Positions 42,486 to 51,541 are shown, counted from the stretch's first letter. The stretch is DNA of 64,000 nucleotides from Kribbella rubisoli (GCF_004217145.1 NZ_SHKR01000014.1:558001-622000); one strand, 5' to 3'. Notes: generated from the letters alone by a model not told the origin. A program made the numbers and translations.

Positions 42486-43334
42486 GTGGCAGCTCCCCAG
42501 TTCGGGTCTGATGAATGGCGTGTTGAGTACTACCGCCATGAGTTCGCTTACCTGCTGAGATCCGTGCGCAGGCGGGCCGGGAAGACGGTTCGGCAGATTG
42601 CTGAGAGCGGCAACTACTCTCATCCGCATATTGCGCGGTCGCTCACCGGGGCGCGGTTTCCGAACTGGAAGTTGGTGCGGGCGATTCTGGATGCCTGCGG
42701 CGTTGGCGGGGATCAGCTCAGGTGTTGGCTGCGGCTATGGAAGACCGTTAGCGCCACCCAAGCGCGGACGCACGTGGCCGAGCGGCGTACGTGGGTGGAG
42801 ATCGAGCGGGAGTGGGGCATTCGGAGGGCGGCGCTTCGGGAGCCGGATGCGACGTTGCAGCAGATCCAGCAGGTGGCGAGTCTCGAGCAGTTGGGACGAG
42901 TGCTCAAGACAGTCAGCGCGCGGCAGGGTTCTGGATCACTTCGGCGGCTTGAGGAACTCAGCGGCGTCTCGAGGTCGACGTTGCACGGGTGGTACGCCGG
43001 TCAGCGAAAGCCCACGGCCGAGCGGCTGCACCAGCTTGCCGTTGCACTCGAGATGACGCACGCGGAGCAGATCGCACTCGACCAGTGCCTTGCCCGGATC
43101 TCGCCTCTGCGACGACGCCGCGAGCCGGAGCGAGCTGCGGCGTGTACAGCCAATAACCCGTCGATCGGGCAGCAGTGCAGGTTGCCCAGGGATCATCGGG
43201 GACCCCATCACGCCGCTGTCGGCGAACCATGGTTCGACGACGGGGTGCTTGACGGCGGCCGCCGTGGCAGAGAGGCGGAATCGCAGCCCGAGGCCCGGCC
43301 CACGGCGCGGGTGCACTTCGGCCCAGGTTGGTAG
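42486..43334 (+). CDS. Double helix-turn-helix regulator
   Basis: 282 aa from GTG 42486 (GGAGG 6 nt upstream); the frame is open to 42444 but that part is palindromic repeat. HTH 1: VRRRAGKTVRQIAESGNYSH..HIARSLTG (about 25-60). HTH 2: SLRRLEELSGVSRSTLHGWY, AGQRKPTAERLHQLAVAL (about 150-190). A linker with WVEIEREWGIRRAA joins them. The C-terminus (NPSIGQQCRLPRDHRGPHH) has Cys/His pairs. Such proteins in Streptomyces-type bacteria often partner a downstream gene; here the 246-aa protein follows after 66 nt. Confidence 0.65.
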   Translation: MAAPQFGSDEWRVEYYRHEFAYLLRSVRRRAGKTVRQIAESGNYSHPHIARSLTGARFPNWKLVRAILDACGVGGDQLRCWLRLWKTVSATQARTHVAERRTWVEIEREWGIRRAALREPDATLQQIQQVASLEQLGRVLKTVSARQGSGSLRRLEELSGVSRSTLHGWYAGQRKPTAERLHQLAVALEMTHAEQIALDQCLARISPLRRRREPERAAACTANNPSIGQQCRLPRDHRGPHHAAVGEPWFDDGVLDGGRRGREAESQPEARPTARVHFGPGW

Positions 43335-43400
43335 CCGGCGCAGTCGGTGGTGAGCAGTGCGCAGGACGGAACCAGTACCCGCAGAGGATCCAAGAAGGCT

Positions 43401-44141
43401 ATGGGTAACGCGAACAACCCCGCAGGCCGGTTGCACACCGTTCTGACCGCCTACCGCGCCGCCGCGCACACCAACTCGACGATGCACGCCACCTGGGCGG
43501 CGGTCCTCGGCGTACCCGAAGGGCAGGTGCCGGTAGCCCTTGCCGAGGTCGCCGCGCTCATTCCCGAGATTCATCGTCTTGTCGTCCAGTGCGGAGCGTC
43601 CGAACAGATCGAGCTCTTCGATGCCTTCGGGCGGCAGTGGGCCGTGCCGATCATGAGCGAGCACCATCCACGACAGACTCCGAGCCCGGGCGCGGATGCC
43701 GTTGACCCGAACGCGCTCGCTGTCCTCGGAGGCCTGTCGGCGTACCTGTCTACCTGTGCACCCGAGGGCGTACTCCCGGATCCCGAGCGAGTGGCTGACC
43801 TCAAAGCGGCAGTGAGCGAACTTCTCGATGAGCTGGCCGACGAGGACTCGCTGCCCACAGATCTGCGGTCCGCGATCAACGCGCGGCTGCACGACATCAT
43901 CTGGGCGATGGACCATGTCCGCATCGGCGGACCGGGAGCTGTCAAGCAAGCCATGGAGCGTCTACTCGGCCAGATCACCATCTCGCTGCACACCGCGCCC
44001 GATGCGCGCGACTCCGGGTTCCTGAAGAAGGTGATGAAGACGATCTCGTGCGTCTGGGTCGCCTACAAAGCCGGCCCGCAGGTCCACGCCGCGCTCGAAG
44101 GCTGGCAAGACATCCTCAAGCAGTTGCCCCCGGGGCACTGA
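43401..44141 (+). CDS. Hypothetical helical protein, partner of the HTH gene
   Basis: 246 aa from ATG 43401. All-helical, acidic in the middle (AAVSELLDELADEDSLPTDL) and with a hydrophobic stretch near the end (VMKTISCVWVAYKAGPQVH), no signal peptide. Conserved-looking motif TMHATWAAVLGV near the start. I know no function. Same direction and close behind the double-HTH regulator, so probably in one operon. Confidence 0.6.
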   Translation: MGNANNPAGRLHTVLTAYRAAAHTNSTMHATWAAVLGVPEGQVPVALAEVAALIPEIHRLVVQCGASEQIELFDAFGRQWAVPIMSEHHPRQTPSPGADAVDPNALAVLGGLSAYLSTCAPEGVLPDPERVADLKAAVSELLDELADEDSLPTDLRSAINARLHDIIWAMDHVRIGGPGAVKQAMERLLGQITISLHTAPDARDSGFLKKVMKTISCVWVAYKAGPQVHAALEGWQDILKQLPPGH

Positions 44142-44150
44142 GCCCGAGGG

Positions 44151-44582
44151 TCAGGAATTGTCGAGGTGGTCGGCCAGGTGGTGGAGGGTGGATTGGAGGC
44201 GGCGGACTTGCGGCTCGGTTAGGCCTAGGGAATCGCCTATGTGGCATTGGGCCTCATGGAGGACCGGCTTGAGGGACTCGCCGGCGGGAGTTAGGGCGAC
44301 GGTTACCGAGCGGGCGTCTGTTGGGGAGCGGTCGAGGGTTAGTACGCCGCGGTCGGCCAAGCGGCGGAGTAGTGGGGTGAGGGTGCCGTGGTCCAGGCGG
44401 GTGGCTCGGGCTATGTCGCCGATCGAGCAGGGGCCTACGCGGGTCAAGGTGACCAGGACCAGGTACTGCGGGTAGGTCAGGCCGTGGGGTTCGAGGACCG
44501 GGCGGTAGAGGGCGGTGACTATCCGGGACAGCGAGTACAGGTCGAAGCAGAGCAGGTCGTCTAGGACCCGGGTCTCGGTCAT
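44151..44582 (-). CDS. MarR-family repressor, OhrR-like
   Basis: 143 aa from ATG 44582. DLLCFDLYSLSRIVTALYRP carries the N-terminal Cys that OhrR proteins use to sense organic peroxides (Cys 12), followed by GLTYPQYLVLVTL and the wing SPTDARSVTVALTPAG. It is divergent from the OsmC/Ohr gene over a tandem repeat operator, the standard ohrR-ohr arrangement. Confidence 0.85.
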   Translation of the reverse strand: MTETRVLDDLLCFDLYSLSRIVTALYRPVLEPHGLTYPQYLVLVTLTRVGPCSIGDIARATRLDHGTLTPLLRRLADRGVLTLDRSPTDARSVTVALTPAGESLKPVLHEAQCHIGDSLGLTEPQVRRLQSTLHHLADHLDNS

Positions 44583-44631
44583 GGCTTGCTCCTGTGGTCG
44601 GCGTCTCACCCGTTGGGGACTTGACGGCAGG

Positions 44632-44661
44632 ATATCTTGTGCACAAATATCTTGTACACAA
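44632..44661. promoter_or_regulatory. OhrR-type operator between MarR and OsmC genes
   Basis: ATATCTTGTRCACAA occurs twice in direct tandem (44632-44646, 44647-44661); TTGTGCACAA within the first is a perfect palindrome. This is the TTGT-ACAA type of operator known for OhrR repressors. It overlaps the expected promoter of the osmC-like gene. Confidence 0.7.
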
Positions 44662-44684
44662 GACAACTTCTGAAGGAGATCGCA

Positions 44685-45128
44685 ATGCCGACTCGTACCG
44701 CGCGGACCGCTTGGAACGGCACTCTGGAGCAGGGCTCGGGGCAGGTGGAGCTGAGCAGCTCGAAGGTCGGGACGTACGACGTTTCGTTCCCGAAGCGCGC
44801 CGCTGACGACGCGGGCGGCGCCACCAGCCCGGAGGAGCTCATCGCGGCTGCCCACACGGCGTGCTACGCAATGTCGTTGAGTGCGGAGATCGCTCAGCGG
44901 GGCGGCACGCCGCGGGCGCACGAAGTACGGGCTGACGTGACGCTCGGCCCGGACCAGGCGAACGGTGGCTTCAAGCTCACCGGTATCAAGCTGACGGTTC
45001 GCGCTGAGGTTGACGGTCTGGACGAGGCCGGCTTCGCGGAGGCAGCGCAGGCCGCCAAGGCGAACTGCCCGATCAGCAAGGCGCTGGCCGGCGTCGACAT
45101 CACACTCGACGCGGAGCTCGAGAGCTGA
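44685..45128 (+). CDS. OsmC/Ohr family peroxiredoxin
   Basis: 147 aa from ATG 44685 (GAAGGAGATC upstream). Two catalytic cysteines: AAHTACYAMSLS (about 60) and AKANCPISKAL (about 128). Reduces organic hydroperoxides using dithiol donors. Sequence (SSKVGTYDVSFPKRA) is closer to the OsmC subgroup than to classical Ohr. Regulated by the divergent MarR protein; followed by a perfect 13-bp stem terminator. Confidence 0.88.
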   Translation: MPTRTARTAWNGTLEQGSGQVELSSSKVGTYDVSFPKRAADDAGGATSPEELIAAAHTACYAMSLSAEIAQRGGTPRAHEVRADVTLGPDQANGGFKLTGIKLTVRAEVDGLDEAGFAEAAQAAKANCPISKALAGVDITLDAELES

Positions 45129-45156
45129 CGCTCCCCCAGAACGCCCGCAAACGAAC

Positions 45157-45191
45157 GCACTGCCCGGAGCCCACTGCTCTCCGGGCAGTGC
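45157..45191 (+). terminator. Terminator of the OsmC gene
   Basis: A perfect 13-bp stem GCACTGCCCGGAG / CTCCGGGCAGTGC with a 9-nt loop. Confidence 0.75.
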
Positions 45192-45373
45192 TGATTTACC
45201 TGATGGGCGGCGGGTTTGCGATGTTCCGGACACCTGTGGGGACGATGGAGTCGGTGGGCGGCATACCTGTTTGGCCGGACGGCCGCAATCGGTCCTGCTC
45301 CATCGGCGGAGGTTGGGGCGCGGGCTGGACCACTGGGTGCGGCATGCTGGGGGCCCGGCTTGGAGGAGGAGTT

Positions 45374-45910
45374 GTGGACTGGCGGGAGTTGCCGATTGTT
45401 GAGTGTCTGCGTGGGGATGAAGTGGAGATGCTGCAGTTCGCGCTGGACAGGGTGCGGAGGCAGTTTGCTTGGAAGACCGGTGGGCTTGGGGCGGAGCAGT
45501 TGCGTCGGCGGCATGTGCCGTCGGCGATGACGCTGGCTGGGCTGGTGAAGCACATGGCGTTTGTCGAGGACGGGTTCACGGCTCGGGCTGCGGAGCAGCC
45601 GCTCGCGGCGCCTTGGGATGGCAGGAGCTGGGTCGAGAACGATCGGTGGGGTTGGGAATCGGCGGTCACCGACGACCCGGACGAGCTGTACGGGCTTTGG
45701 TACGGCGCTACCGCGCGTTCTCGCGCCGCTTGGGCGGAGCTGAGTGCGGACGGCGGCCTCGACGTGATCATCCCGGACCCGGATCCGAGGTGGTCGTCGA
45801 ACCGGCGGCGGATTCTCATCGACCTGCTCGAGGAGTACCTGAAGCACACCGGGCACGCGGACGTGCTGCGCGAAGCGGTCGATGGTGTGACGGGCAACGA
45901 TCCTGAGTGA
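45374..45910 (+). CDS. DinB/DUF664 family protein
   Basis: 178 aa from GTG 45374 behind GGAGGAGG; the frame upstream is open but not protein-like. Helices with MLQFALDRVRRQFAWKTGGL, MTLAGLVKHMAFVEDG (metal His) and a C-terminal LLEEYLKHTGHADVLREAV (third His) fit DUF664. Probably a mycothiol- or glutathione-type transferase; activity unproved. It precedes the kinase-fold gene by 22 nt, likely co-transcribed. Confidence 0.75.
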   Translation: MDWRELPIVECLRGDEVEMLQFALDRVRRQFAWKTGGLGAEQLRRRHVPSAMTLAGLVKHMAFVEDGFTARAAEQPLAAPWDGRSWVENDRWGWESAVTDDPDELYGLWYGATARSRAAWAELSADGGLDVIIPDPDPRWSSNRRRILIDLLEEYLKHTGHADVLREAVDGVTGNDPE

Positions 45911-45932
45911 GGCGGAGAGGATCGCTGACGCC

Positions 45933-46898
45933 TTGGCGCGGTCGTACGGTGTGCACGCTGTCGAGGTGACCAAGATTCAGGCGGGTACGGCGACGATCAA
46001 CCTCCGCGTCGTTGACGATGTCGGACAGAGATGGTTCGCGAAGGTGTATCGCGGGGAGCTCGAGCGTGAACGTGCGGCGATCGAGCTGGCGGAGTTTGCC
46101 AGGCAAGGCGGCGTACCGGTGCCTGAGGTACGGCGGACTCTCGATGGCGAGCTGATCGATGAGCGCGCGCCGATGTCGTTGTGGGAGTTCGTGGACGGCG
46201 AGACGGCGGAGGGTGGGATCTCAGGCGCGCGATGGTCGGCGGTCGGGACTGTGTTGGGCAGGCTGCATCGGCGGTTGGCGGAACATCCGGCCGCGGCCCC
46301 GACAGTGCGTGCAGCCCTAGGAGTGCGGGATATCCGGCAGTCGCGCGAGCAGTTCGATCGAGTGATCGGCGCGTATGCGCGGCGGACGGCCCTTGGCCCG
46401 TTCGAGAGCTGGGCTTTGGAAGCAGCCAAGGAACGGCGCGCGTTGCTCGGGAAAGCCGCGGCGATCCTGGCCGGGCTGCCTGAGCTGACCGTGCAGGTTG
46501 TGCACGGGGACTTGGCGTCGCCAAATTTGATGATGCGCGGGGACGAGGTCGGTGCGGTGATCGACTTCCAGCCGCCGCGTCCGCGCTTCACTGCCTGGGA
46601 GATCGCGCGGATCGGGTGCGACCCGCGGACCCTCCTGCTCGGCGACGAGTGGATCGACGGACTACAAGAACTGCTGGTTGCCTATCGCGAAGAGCACCCA
46701 GCAGCGCGACTGGACGATCTGGTGTCCACGGTCGCCGTCGGGTGCGCCTACACATTGGGCTCGACATACCCGCTCGCAGAACCGCTCGACGATCCCGAAG
46801 CAGTCACACCGGCGCTCGAGCTCTACGCGCGGGCCCGCCACCAGACTGCGCTGGTGATGTTGGAGCGGCTTCCGGAAGTGCGGGACCGGCTCAGCTAG
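45933..46898 (+). CDS. Aminoglycoside phosphotransferase-fold kinase
   Basis: 321 aa from TTG 45933 with GGAGAGGA upstream; a CTG at 45903 is the only other option before a stop. ATP-binding Lys in RWFAKVYRGE, catalytic loop VVHGDLASPNLMM and metal Asp in AVIDFQPP are intact. The family phosphorylates antibiotics, choline or other small hydroxyl compounds; a resistance role is not shown. The stop overlaps that of the convergent FAD monooxygenase by 4 nt. Confidence 0.85.
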   Translation: MARSYGVHAVEVTKIQAGTATINLRVVDDVGQRWFAKVYRGELERERAAIELAEFARQGGVPVPEVRRTLDGELIDERAPMSLWEFVDGETAEGGISGARWSAVGTVLGRLHRRLAEHPAAAPTVRAALGVRDIRQSREQFDRVIGAYARRTALGPFESWALEAAKERRALLGKAAAILAGLPELTVQVVHGDLASPNLMMRGDEVGAVIDFQPPRPRFTAWEIARIGCDPRTLLLGDEWIDGLQELLVAYREEHPAARLDDLVSTVAVGCAYTLGSTYPLAEPLDDPEAVTPALELYARARHQTALVMLERLPEVRDRLS

Positions 46899-48013
46899 AC
46901 CGGGATCGACACTCGGAACAGGCGTTCGGCGTTGTGGAGGGACTCGGTTACGACTGCTTGGCCGTTGGTGATCACGTCTTGTTGGTACGACGCTAGGTCC
47001 TCGCCGGAGGTCAGCGCCTTCGTGAGGCGGGCGGCGTCCCAGAGGGCCGTGTTGGCGCCTGCGCCGGCGGCCGGTGTCATCGGGTGTACGGCGTCGCCGA
47101 GCAACGTCACGCGCTCCGACGACCACGATGGCACCTCGATGCAGGTCCGCAGTGTGATGGGGAACGCCGCATCAACCTGGCCCGCATCGATCAACGAACG
47201 AATCGCCGGATGCCAGGAAGCTACCGATCGCGTCACGATGTCCCAGAGGTCGGCCCGGCTCATCGTGAAGAGCTCGTCGTCTGATGCGCCGAGCACCTCG
47301 TTGGTCCCCGTGAGGACTGCCATCAGATAGTCGCCGTACTCCGTCGGCGGCTCGCGGAACACGACCGGGCCGAAGGCCACGCCCGTCCCCGCGCCGTCGC
47401 TCGCGAAGCAGAACCCTCGTAGGAACGCCGGCGGCGCGATCGAGCGGACGGCCTTTGTCAAAGGAACCTTTCCGTAGATGCAGCGCACCCCGATGTCCAC
47501 CACCTCGTGCTCCGGCAGCAGATGCCCGCGCACTCGCGAGCCCACTCCATCAGCACCGACCAGCACGTCGGCGACCGCAGAAGTCCCGTCTGCAAAGGAG
47601 ATCTCGACCCCGTCCGGCGTCTCGACGTACGACTCGAACTGCTTGCCGAACTCGAGCACGTCGTCGAGACCGGTCATCAACGCCCGCCGGAACGCATACC
47701 TGTCCACCGACGTCACCGCGTCCGGCCCCGCGACCGGGAACTCCTGCTCGAACTGCACATTCAATTGAGCGTCGAACCCCGCCACGAGATCGCCCGGCCG
47801 AGTCGCGGTCGCGATCACGCGACGTCGCACGGCATCCGGCAGGACCGCGGCCAGCGCCTCCTCCCCCACCGGGCTGATGTGGATCCGGTACCCCTGATTG
47901 CGGTGCCTCGGTGAGGGGTCGCGCTCGAACACTTTCACGTCCACGCCTGCCTTGAGCAGTCCCTGCGCCAGTGCGAGTCCACCGATGCCGGCACCCATGA
48001 TCGCAACCTTCAT
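46895..48013 (-). CDS. FAD-dependent monooxygenase
   Basis: 372 aa from ATG 48013 (GGAG 6 nt upstream). Rossmann motif VAIMGAGIGGLALAQGL at the start, ADVLVGADGVGSRVR (about 150) and GDAVHPMTPAAGAGANTAL (about 290) mark a class A PHBH-type flavin monooxygenase. It hydroxylates an aromatic or polyketide-like substrate; similar proteins destroy tetracycline, but specificity cannot be read here. Divergent from a TetR gene that probably controls it. Confidence 0.85.
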   Translation of the reverse strand: MKVAIMGAGIGGLALAQGLLKAGVDVKVFERDPSPRHRNQGYRIHISPVGEEALAAVLPDAVRRRVIATATRPGDLVAGFDAQLNVQFEQEFPVAGPDAVTSVDRYAFRRALMTGLDDVLEFGKQFESYVETPDGVEISFADGTSAVADVLVGADGVGSRVRGHLLPEHEVVDIGVRCIYGKVPLTKAVRSIAPPAFLRGFCFASDGAGTGVAFGPVVFREPPTEYGDYLMAVLTGTNEVLGASDDELFTMSRADLWDIVTRSVASWHPAIRSLIDAGQVDAAFPITLRTCIEVPSWSSERVTLLGDAVHPMTPAAGAGANTALWDAARLTKALTSGEDLASYQQDVITNGQAVVTESLHNAERLFRVSIPV

Positions 48014-48024
48014 CGCCGTCTCCA

Positions 48025-48097
48025 ATCATCCGTAGATCAAACTCTATCATCCGCGTGGTTGATTAAGTTAGCACACCGGATGGCTGTCCGCTAGGAT
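48025..48097. promoter_or_regulatory. Divergent promoter/operator, monooxygenase and TetR
   Basis: ATCATCCG is repeated directly at 48025-48032 and 48046-48053, 21 bp (two turns) apart; ATCAAAC (48036-48042) faces GGTTGAT (48057-48063). TTAGCA (48068) and TAGGAT (48092-48097), 18 bp apart, would start the TetR transcript at about its GTG codon, i.e. leaderless. Confidence 0.45.
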
Positions 48098-48103
48098 GGT
48101 TTC

Positions 48104-48706
48104 GTGCGGAGATCACCGGGACCCGACGAGCGGCAGCGGGACGCCGAGCGCACCAGGCAGCAGTTGCTGGACGCGGCGGTGATCGAGTTCGGCGCGCACG
48201 GATTCGGCGGTGCGCGGGTCAGCGAGATCGCTGCTAGGGCAGGGGTTAACAAGCAGCTGATCTCGTACTACTTCGGCGGCAAGGAAGGGCTCTACAAAGC
48301 AGTCGCCGATCGCTGGCGGGCGGGCGAGCCGGAGATCGCCGCGGACGCGGAGTCCCTTGGTGAGGTGGTCGCGGCCTACGCTCGCACGTCGATCGCGCAG
48401 CCTGACCTGCTGCGCCTACTCGTGCGCGAGGCTGTCGATCGCGACACCAGCGCGCTCGATCCGGAGGGACAGCGGGCCCGGTTCCAGAGCATGCTCGACG
48501 ACTTCCGGCAACGGCAGACGGACGGTGAGCTGGCGGCCAACCTTGACGCGGCGTACACGGGGCTCGCGCTCTTCGGGCTGGCCGCGGCGCCGGTGGTGTT
48601 TCCGCAGATCGCGAGGGCGCTCGGTCTTGATCCGGACAGCGAGGAGTTCGCGGCGAAGTACGCCGAGGAGACGACGCGGCTCGTGGAGCACCTCAAAGAG
48701 GATTAG
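48104..48706 (+). CDS. TetR-family repressor
   Basis: 200 aa from GTG 48104. N-terminal HTH: TRQQLLDAAVIEFGAHGFGG, VSEIAARAGVNKQLISYYFG. The rest is the ligand/dimer domain of the TetR_C type found with AcrR-like members. Divergent from the FAD monooxygenase, so likely its regulator. The stop overlaps the dnaG stop by 4 nt. Confidence 0.88.
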   Translation: MRRSPGPDERQRDAERTRQQLLDAAVIEFGAHGFGGARVSEIAARAGVNKQLISYYFGGKEGLYKAVADRWRAGEPEIAADAESLGEVVAAYARTSIAQPDLLRLLVREAVDRDTSALDPEGQRARFQSMLDDFRQRQTDGELAANLDAAYTGLALFGLAAAPVVFPQIARALGLDPDSEEFAAKYAEETTRLVEHLKED

Positions 48707-50658
48707 ATCGCTCCGGAGATCGCGCGGTTGCGGAGTTCGGCCTTGTAGGCCTCGAGGGCGATGAGTTCGCCGAACATTCGGTTGTACTCGTCCGGACGGT
48801 CGATCGGGTTCGTGCGTTGCAGCTTGGATTTCAGGTCCTGGATGCGGCGGGCGCAGGTCAGTTCCTGCAGTCGCGCCAGCAAGGCCTGCGCGTACTGCTC
48901 GTCCGGCTCGCGGCCGAGGCGTAGCGGGTCGACGGCCAGTGCACCGACGACTGCGGCGGCCGGATCGTTGCCGATGGCATCGCGTACGGCGACGACCCAG
49001 GCCTCCGCTGCGGGTGCCGCGGCGGGGCCGCCGGCCTTTGCCATCGCGGTGCGGATCGCGGCCAGCCAGGGGTGGGTGAAGTCGTGGTCGTCGAGCTCGT
49101 CGAAGGCGACGCCGACCAGGTTCGGGTGCTGCATCGCGACCTTCAGGGCGTCCCACTCGATCACGTACCGCTGGTCACGCGGGGAGGGCACATCTGCGCG
49201 GCGAGGCTGCTGCGGCGCACCAACCGGCTGCCCATGCTGGGCGGCAGCCGCGCTCGCAGTCTGGTCAGGCTGTCCAGAACCCGGCCGCCCGGACTGCCCA
49301 GACTGTCCAGGAGCTGCCCCCTGCCGAGCGGCAGCGCGATAAACCTCCGAGCGCACCTGATCCTCGTCCATCCCCAGGTGCCCGGCGAGCTCCCGGGTGA
49401 ATGCGTCCACCTTCGACCGGTCGCGAATGCTGATCACCAGCCGGGCCGCATCGCGCAGCGCGTCGACCCGCGTGTCCGCGCGATCCAGGTCGTACTTCGA
49501 CAGCACATTCGCGAGCACGAACCGGTACAGCGGGACGCGTCGCCCGATCAGCTCACGGACCGCCGCATCCCCCTTCTCCAGCCGCAGATCACACGGGTCG
49601 AGACCGTCCGGCTCGACCGCGACGTACGTCTGCGCCGCGAACGCCTGGTCCCCCGCGAACGCCTTCAACGCGGCCCGCTGACCGGCCTCGTCACCGTCGA
49701 AGGTGAAGATCACTTCGCCGCGGAACTGATCATGGTCCAGCAAGAGCTGTCGCAGCACCCGCGCGTGGTCGTCGCCGAACGCCGTACCGCAGGTGGCGAC
49801 CGCGGTCTGCACTCCGGCCAGATGGCACGCCATCACGTCGGTGTAGCCCTCGACGACCACGGCCTGCCGGCCCTTGGCGATCTCGCGCCGGGCGAGATCC
49901 ACGCCGTACAGGACCTTGGACTTCTTGTAGATCGGCGTCTCAGGCGTGTTCAGGTACTTCGCTTCGATCCGGTCGTCGTCGAACAGCCGTCGCGCGCCGA
50001 ACCCGATCACGTCCGACGACGCGTCCCGGATCGGCCACATCAGCCGGCCGCGGAACCGGTCGTACAGCCCGCGCTGCCCATCGGCCGACAAACCCGACGC
50101 GACCAGCTCGGCGTTCGTGAAACCGCGACCGCGCAGGTAATTGGTCAGTACGTCGCCACCGCGCGGCGAGAACCCCACCCCGAAGTGAACAGCGGCGTCC
50201 TTGTCGAAGCCGCGCTTGTCCAGGAACTGCCGTCCCGGCGCTGCCTCGGCCGCACCGAACAGCTGGTCGACGTAGAACTCGGCGGCGACCTTGTGCGCCT
50301 CGACGAGCCGCGGCCGCTGGTTGCCCGGGCCACGCTGCACCGGGGCGCCGGAGTCCTCGTAACGCAGCTGGATGCCGACCTTCGACGCCAGCGTCTCGAC
50401 CGCTTCACTGAAGGTGATCTGGTCGATCTTCTGGATGAAGTCGATGACGTCGCCGCCTTCTTGGCAGCCGAAGCAGTAGAAGAACCCGCGGGCCGGGGTC
50501 ACGTTGAACGACGGCGACTTCTCGTCGTGGAACGGGCACAGCCCCTTCAGGTTGCCACCGCCGGCGTTCTTCAAGGTCACATACGAACCCACGACGTCGT
50601 CGATGCGGGCCCGCTCGCGCACCAGCGCGATGTCCTCTTCCTTGATCCGGCCTGCCAC
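48703..50658 (-). CDS. dnaG: DNA primase
   Basis: 651 aa. CHC2 zinc finger at residues about 41-65 (CPFHDEKSP, FYCFGC), the primase core with GRLMWPIRDASSDVIGFGAR, TOPRIM motifs (VVVEGYTDVMACHLAG; FTFDGDEAGQRAALKAF), a Gln/Pro/Gly-rich linker (about 455-495) and a C-terminal DnaB-binding helical domain. It makes primers at the replication fork. Single gene here; the usual dnaG-rpoD link is absent. It is housekeeping and supports that this part is chromosome. Confidence 0.97.
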   Translation of the reverse strand: MAGRIKEEDIALVRERARIDDVVGSYVTLKNAGGGNLKGLCPFHDEKSPSFNVTPARGFFYCFGCQEGGDVIDFIQKIDQITFSEAVETLASKVGIQLRYEDSGAPVQRGPGNQRPRLVEAHKVAAEFYVDQLFGAAEAAPGRQFLDKRGFDKDAAVHFGVGFSPRGGDVLTNYLRGRGFTNAELVASGLSADGQRGLYDRFRGRLMWPIRDASSDVIGFGARRLFDDDRIEAKYLNTPETPIYKKSKVLYGVDLARREIAKGRQAVVVEGYTDVMACHLAGVQTAVATCGTAFGDDHARVLRQLLLDHDQFRGEVIFTFDGDEAGQRAALKAFAGDQAFAAQTYVAVEPDGLDPCDLRLEKGDAAVRELIGRRVPLYRFVLANVLSKYDLDRADTRVDALRDAARLVISIRDRSKVDAFTRELAGHLGMDEDQVRSEVYRAAARQGAAPGQSGQSGRPGSGQPDQTASAAAAQHGQPVGAPQQPRRADVPSPRDQRYVIEWDALKVAMQHPNLVGVAFDELDDHDFTHPWLAAIRTAMAKAGGPAAAPAAEAWVVAVRDAIGNDPAAAVVGALAVDPLRLGREPDEQYAQALLARLQELTCARRIQDLKSKLQRTNPIDRPDEYNRMFGELIALEAYKAELRNRAISGAI

Positions 50659-50698
50659 CCCGCGAGTCTAGCTGGACCGATCACATAGGTTTGCGGGT

Positions 50699-51541
50699 AT
50701 GCCACGAACTCTTCGCCCCGGTCAGCGGTCCGAGTTGTACGTCGTCGATGTGACGAGCGGGGAGCACCGCCTGGTGTTCAGCTCGTCGGACATCCTCTTC
50801 GAGGCGCCGAACTGGACGCCGGACGGCATGCTGATCGTCAACGGCAACGGGAAGCTGTTCCGGGTGAACGACGGTCTCGAGGAGATCGAGCTCGGCGGGG
50901 TCCCCGACATCAACAACGACCACGTGGTCAGCCCGGACGGGCGGACGGTCTATGTATCCGCGGACGACGGCCACCTGTACGCCGTGCCGATCGAAGGCGG
51001 AGCCGGGCGCCGCGTGACGAACGATCATGGACCGGGCTTCCACCACTACTTGCACGGGGTCTCGCCGGATGGTGAGACGTTGGCGTACATCGGGCTCGAG
51101 AACCGGGACGGCCGGCGGATCACCAACGTGTGGACGATTCCCAGCGCCGGCGGCGCGGACGTCCAGGTGACCGACGACGAGTTCGCCGACGACGGGTCGG
51201 AGTACGGCCCGGACGGCGAGTGGATCTACTTCAACTCCGAGCGCGCCGGGCAGGCGCAACTGTTCCGGATCAAGGGCGACACGGTCGAGCAGTTGACGGA
51301 CGACGAGCGCGTCAACTGGTTCCCGCACCCGGCCCCGGACGGCTCGGCGATCGCGTACGTGAGCTTCCCGCCCGGCACCCAGGGCCATCCCGCCGACATC
51401 GACGACGTACGGCTGCGGCTGCTCACGAAGGACGGCGAAGTACGCGAACTCACGAAGCTGTTCGGCGGCCAGGGCACGATGAACGTCCCGAGCTGGTCGC
51501 CGGACAGCACGCAGTTCGCGTACGTCACCTACCCGATCTAG
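50699..51541 (+). CDS. TolB-like beta-propeller protein
   Basis: 280 aa, no signal peptide. WD40-like/PD40 repeats are visible: APNWTPDGMLIVNGNGKLF, HVVSPDGRTVYVSADDGHLY, GVSPDGETLAYIG, EYGPDGEWIYFNSERAG, HPAPDGSAIAYVSF and WSPDSTQFAYVTY. Six blades. The lack of a signal peptide means a cytoplasmic propeller, seen as a stand-alone family in actinobacteria. Ligand unknown. Ends in a short tandem repeat with the convergent reductase. Confidence 0.8.
   Translation: MPRTLRPGQRSELYVVDVTSGEHRLVFSSSDILFEAPNWTPDGMLIVNGNGKLFRVNDGLEEIELGGVPDINNDHVVSPDGRTVYVSADDGHLYAVPIEGGAGRRVTNDHGPGFHHYLHGVSPDGETLAYIGLENRDGRRITNVWTIPSAGGADVQVTDDEFADDGSEYGPDGEWIYFNSERAGQAQLFRIKGDTVEQLTDDERVNWFPHPAPDGSAIAYVSFPPGTQGHPADIDDVRLRLLTKDGEVRELTKLFGGQGTMNVPSWSPDSTQFAYVTYPI

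Noticed and set aside
45933..48013. Reading the kinase and FAD monooxygenase as an antibiotic resistance pair
   Set aside because: Both families include resistance enzymes, but they are convergent rather than co-transcribed and no substrate can be read from sequence.
49072..50688. Plus-strand frame of 538 codons
   Set aside because: Antisense shadow of dnaG.
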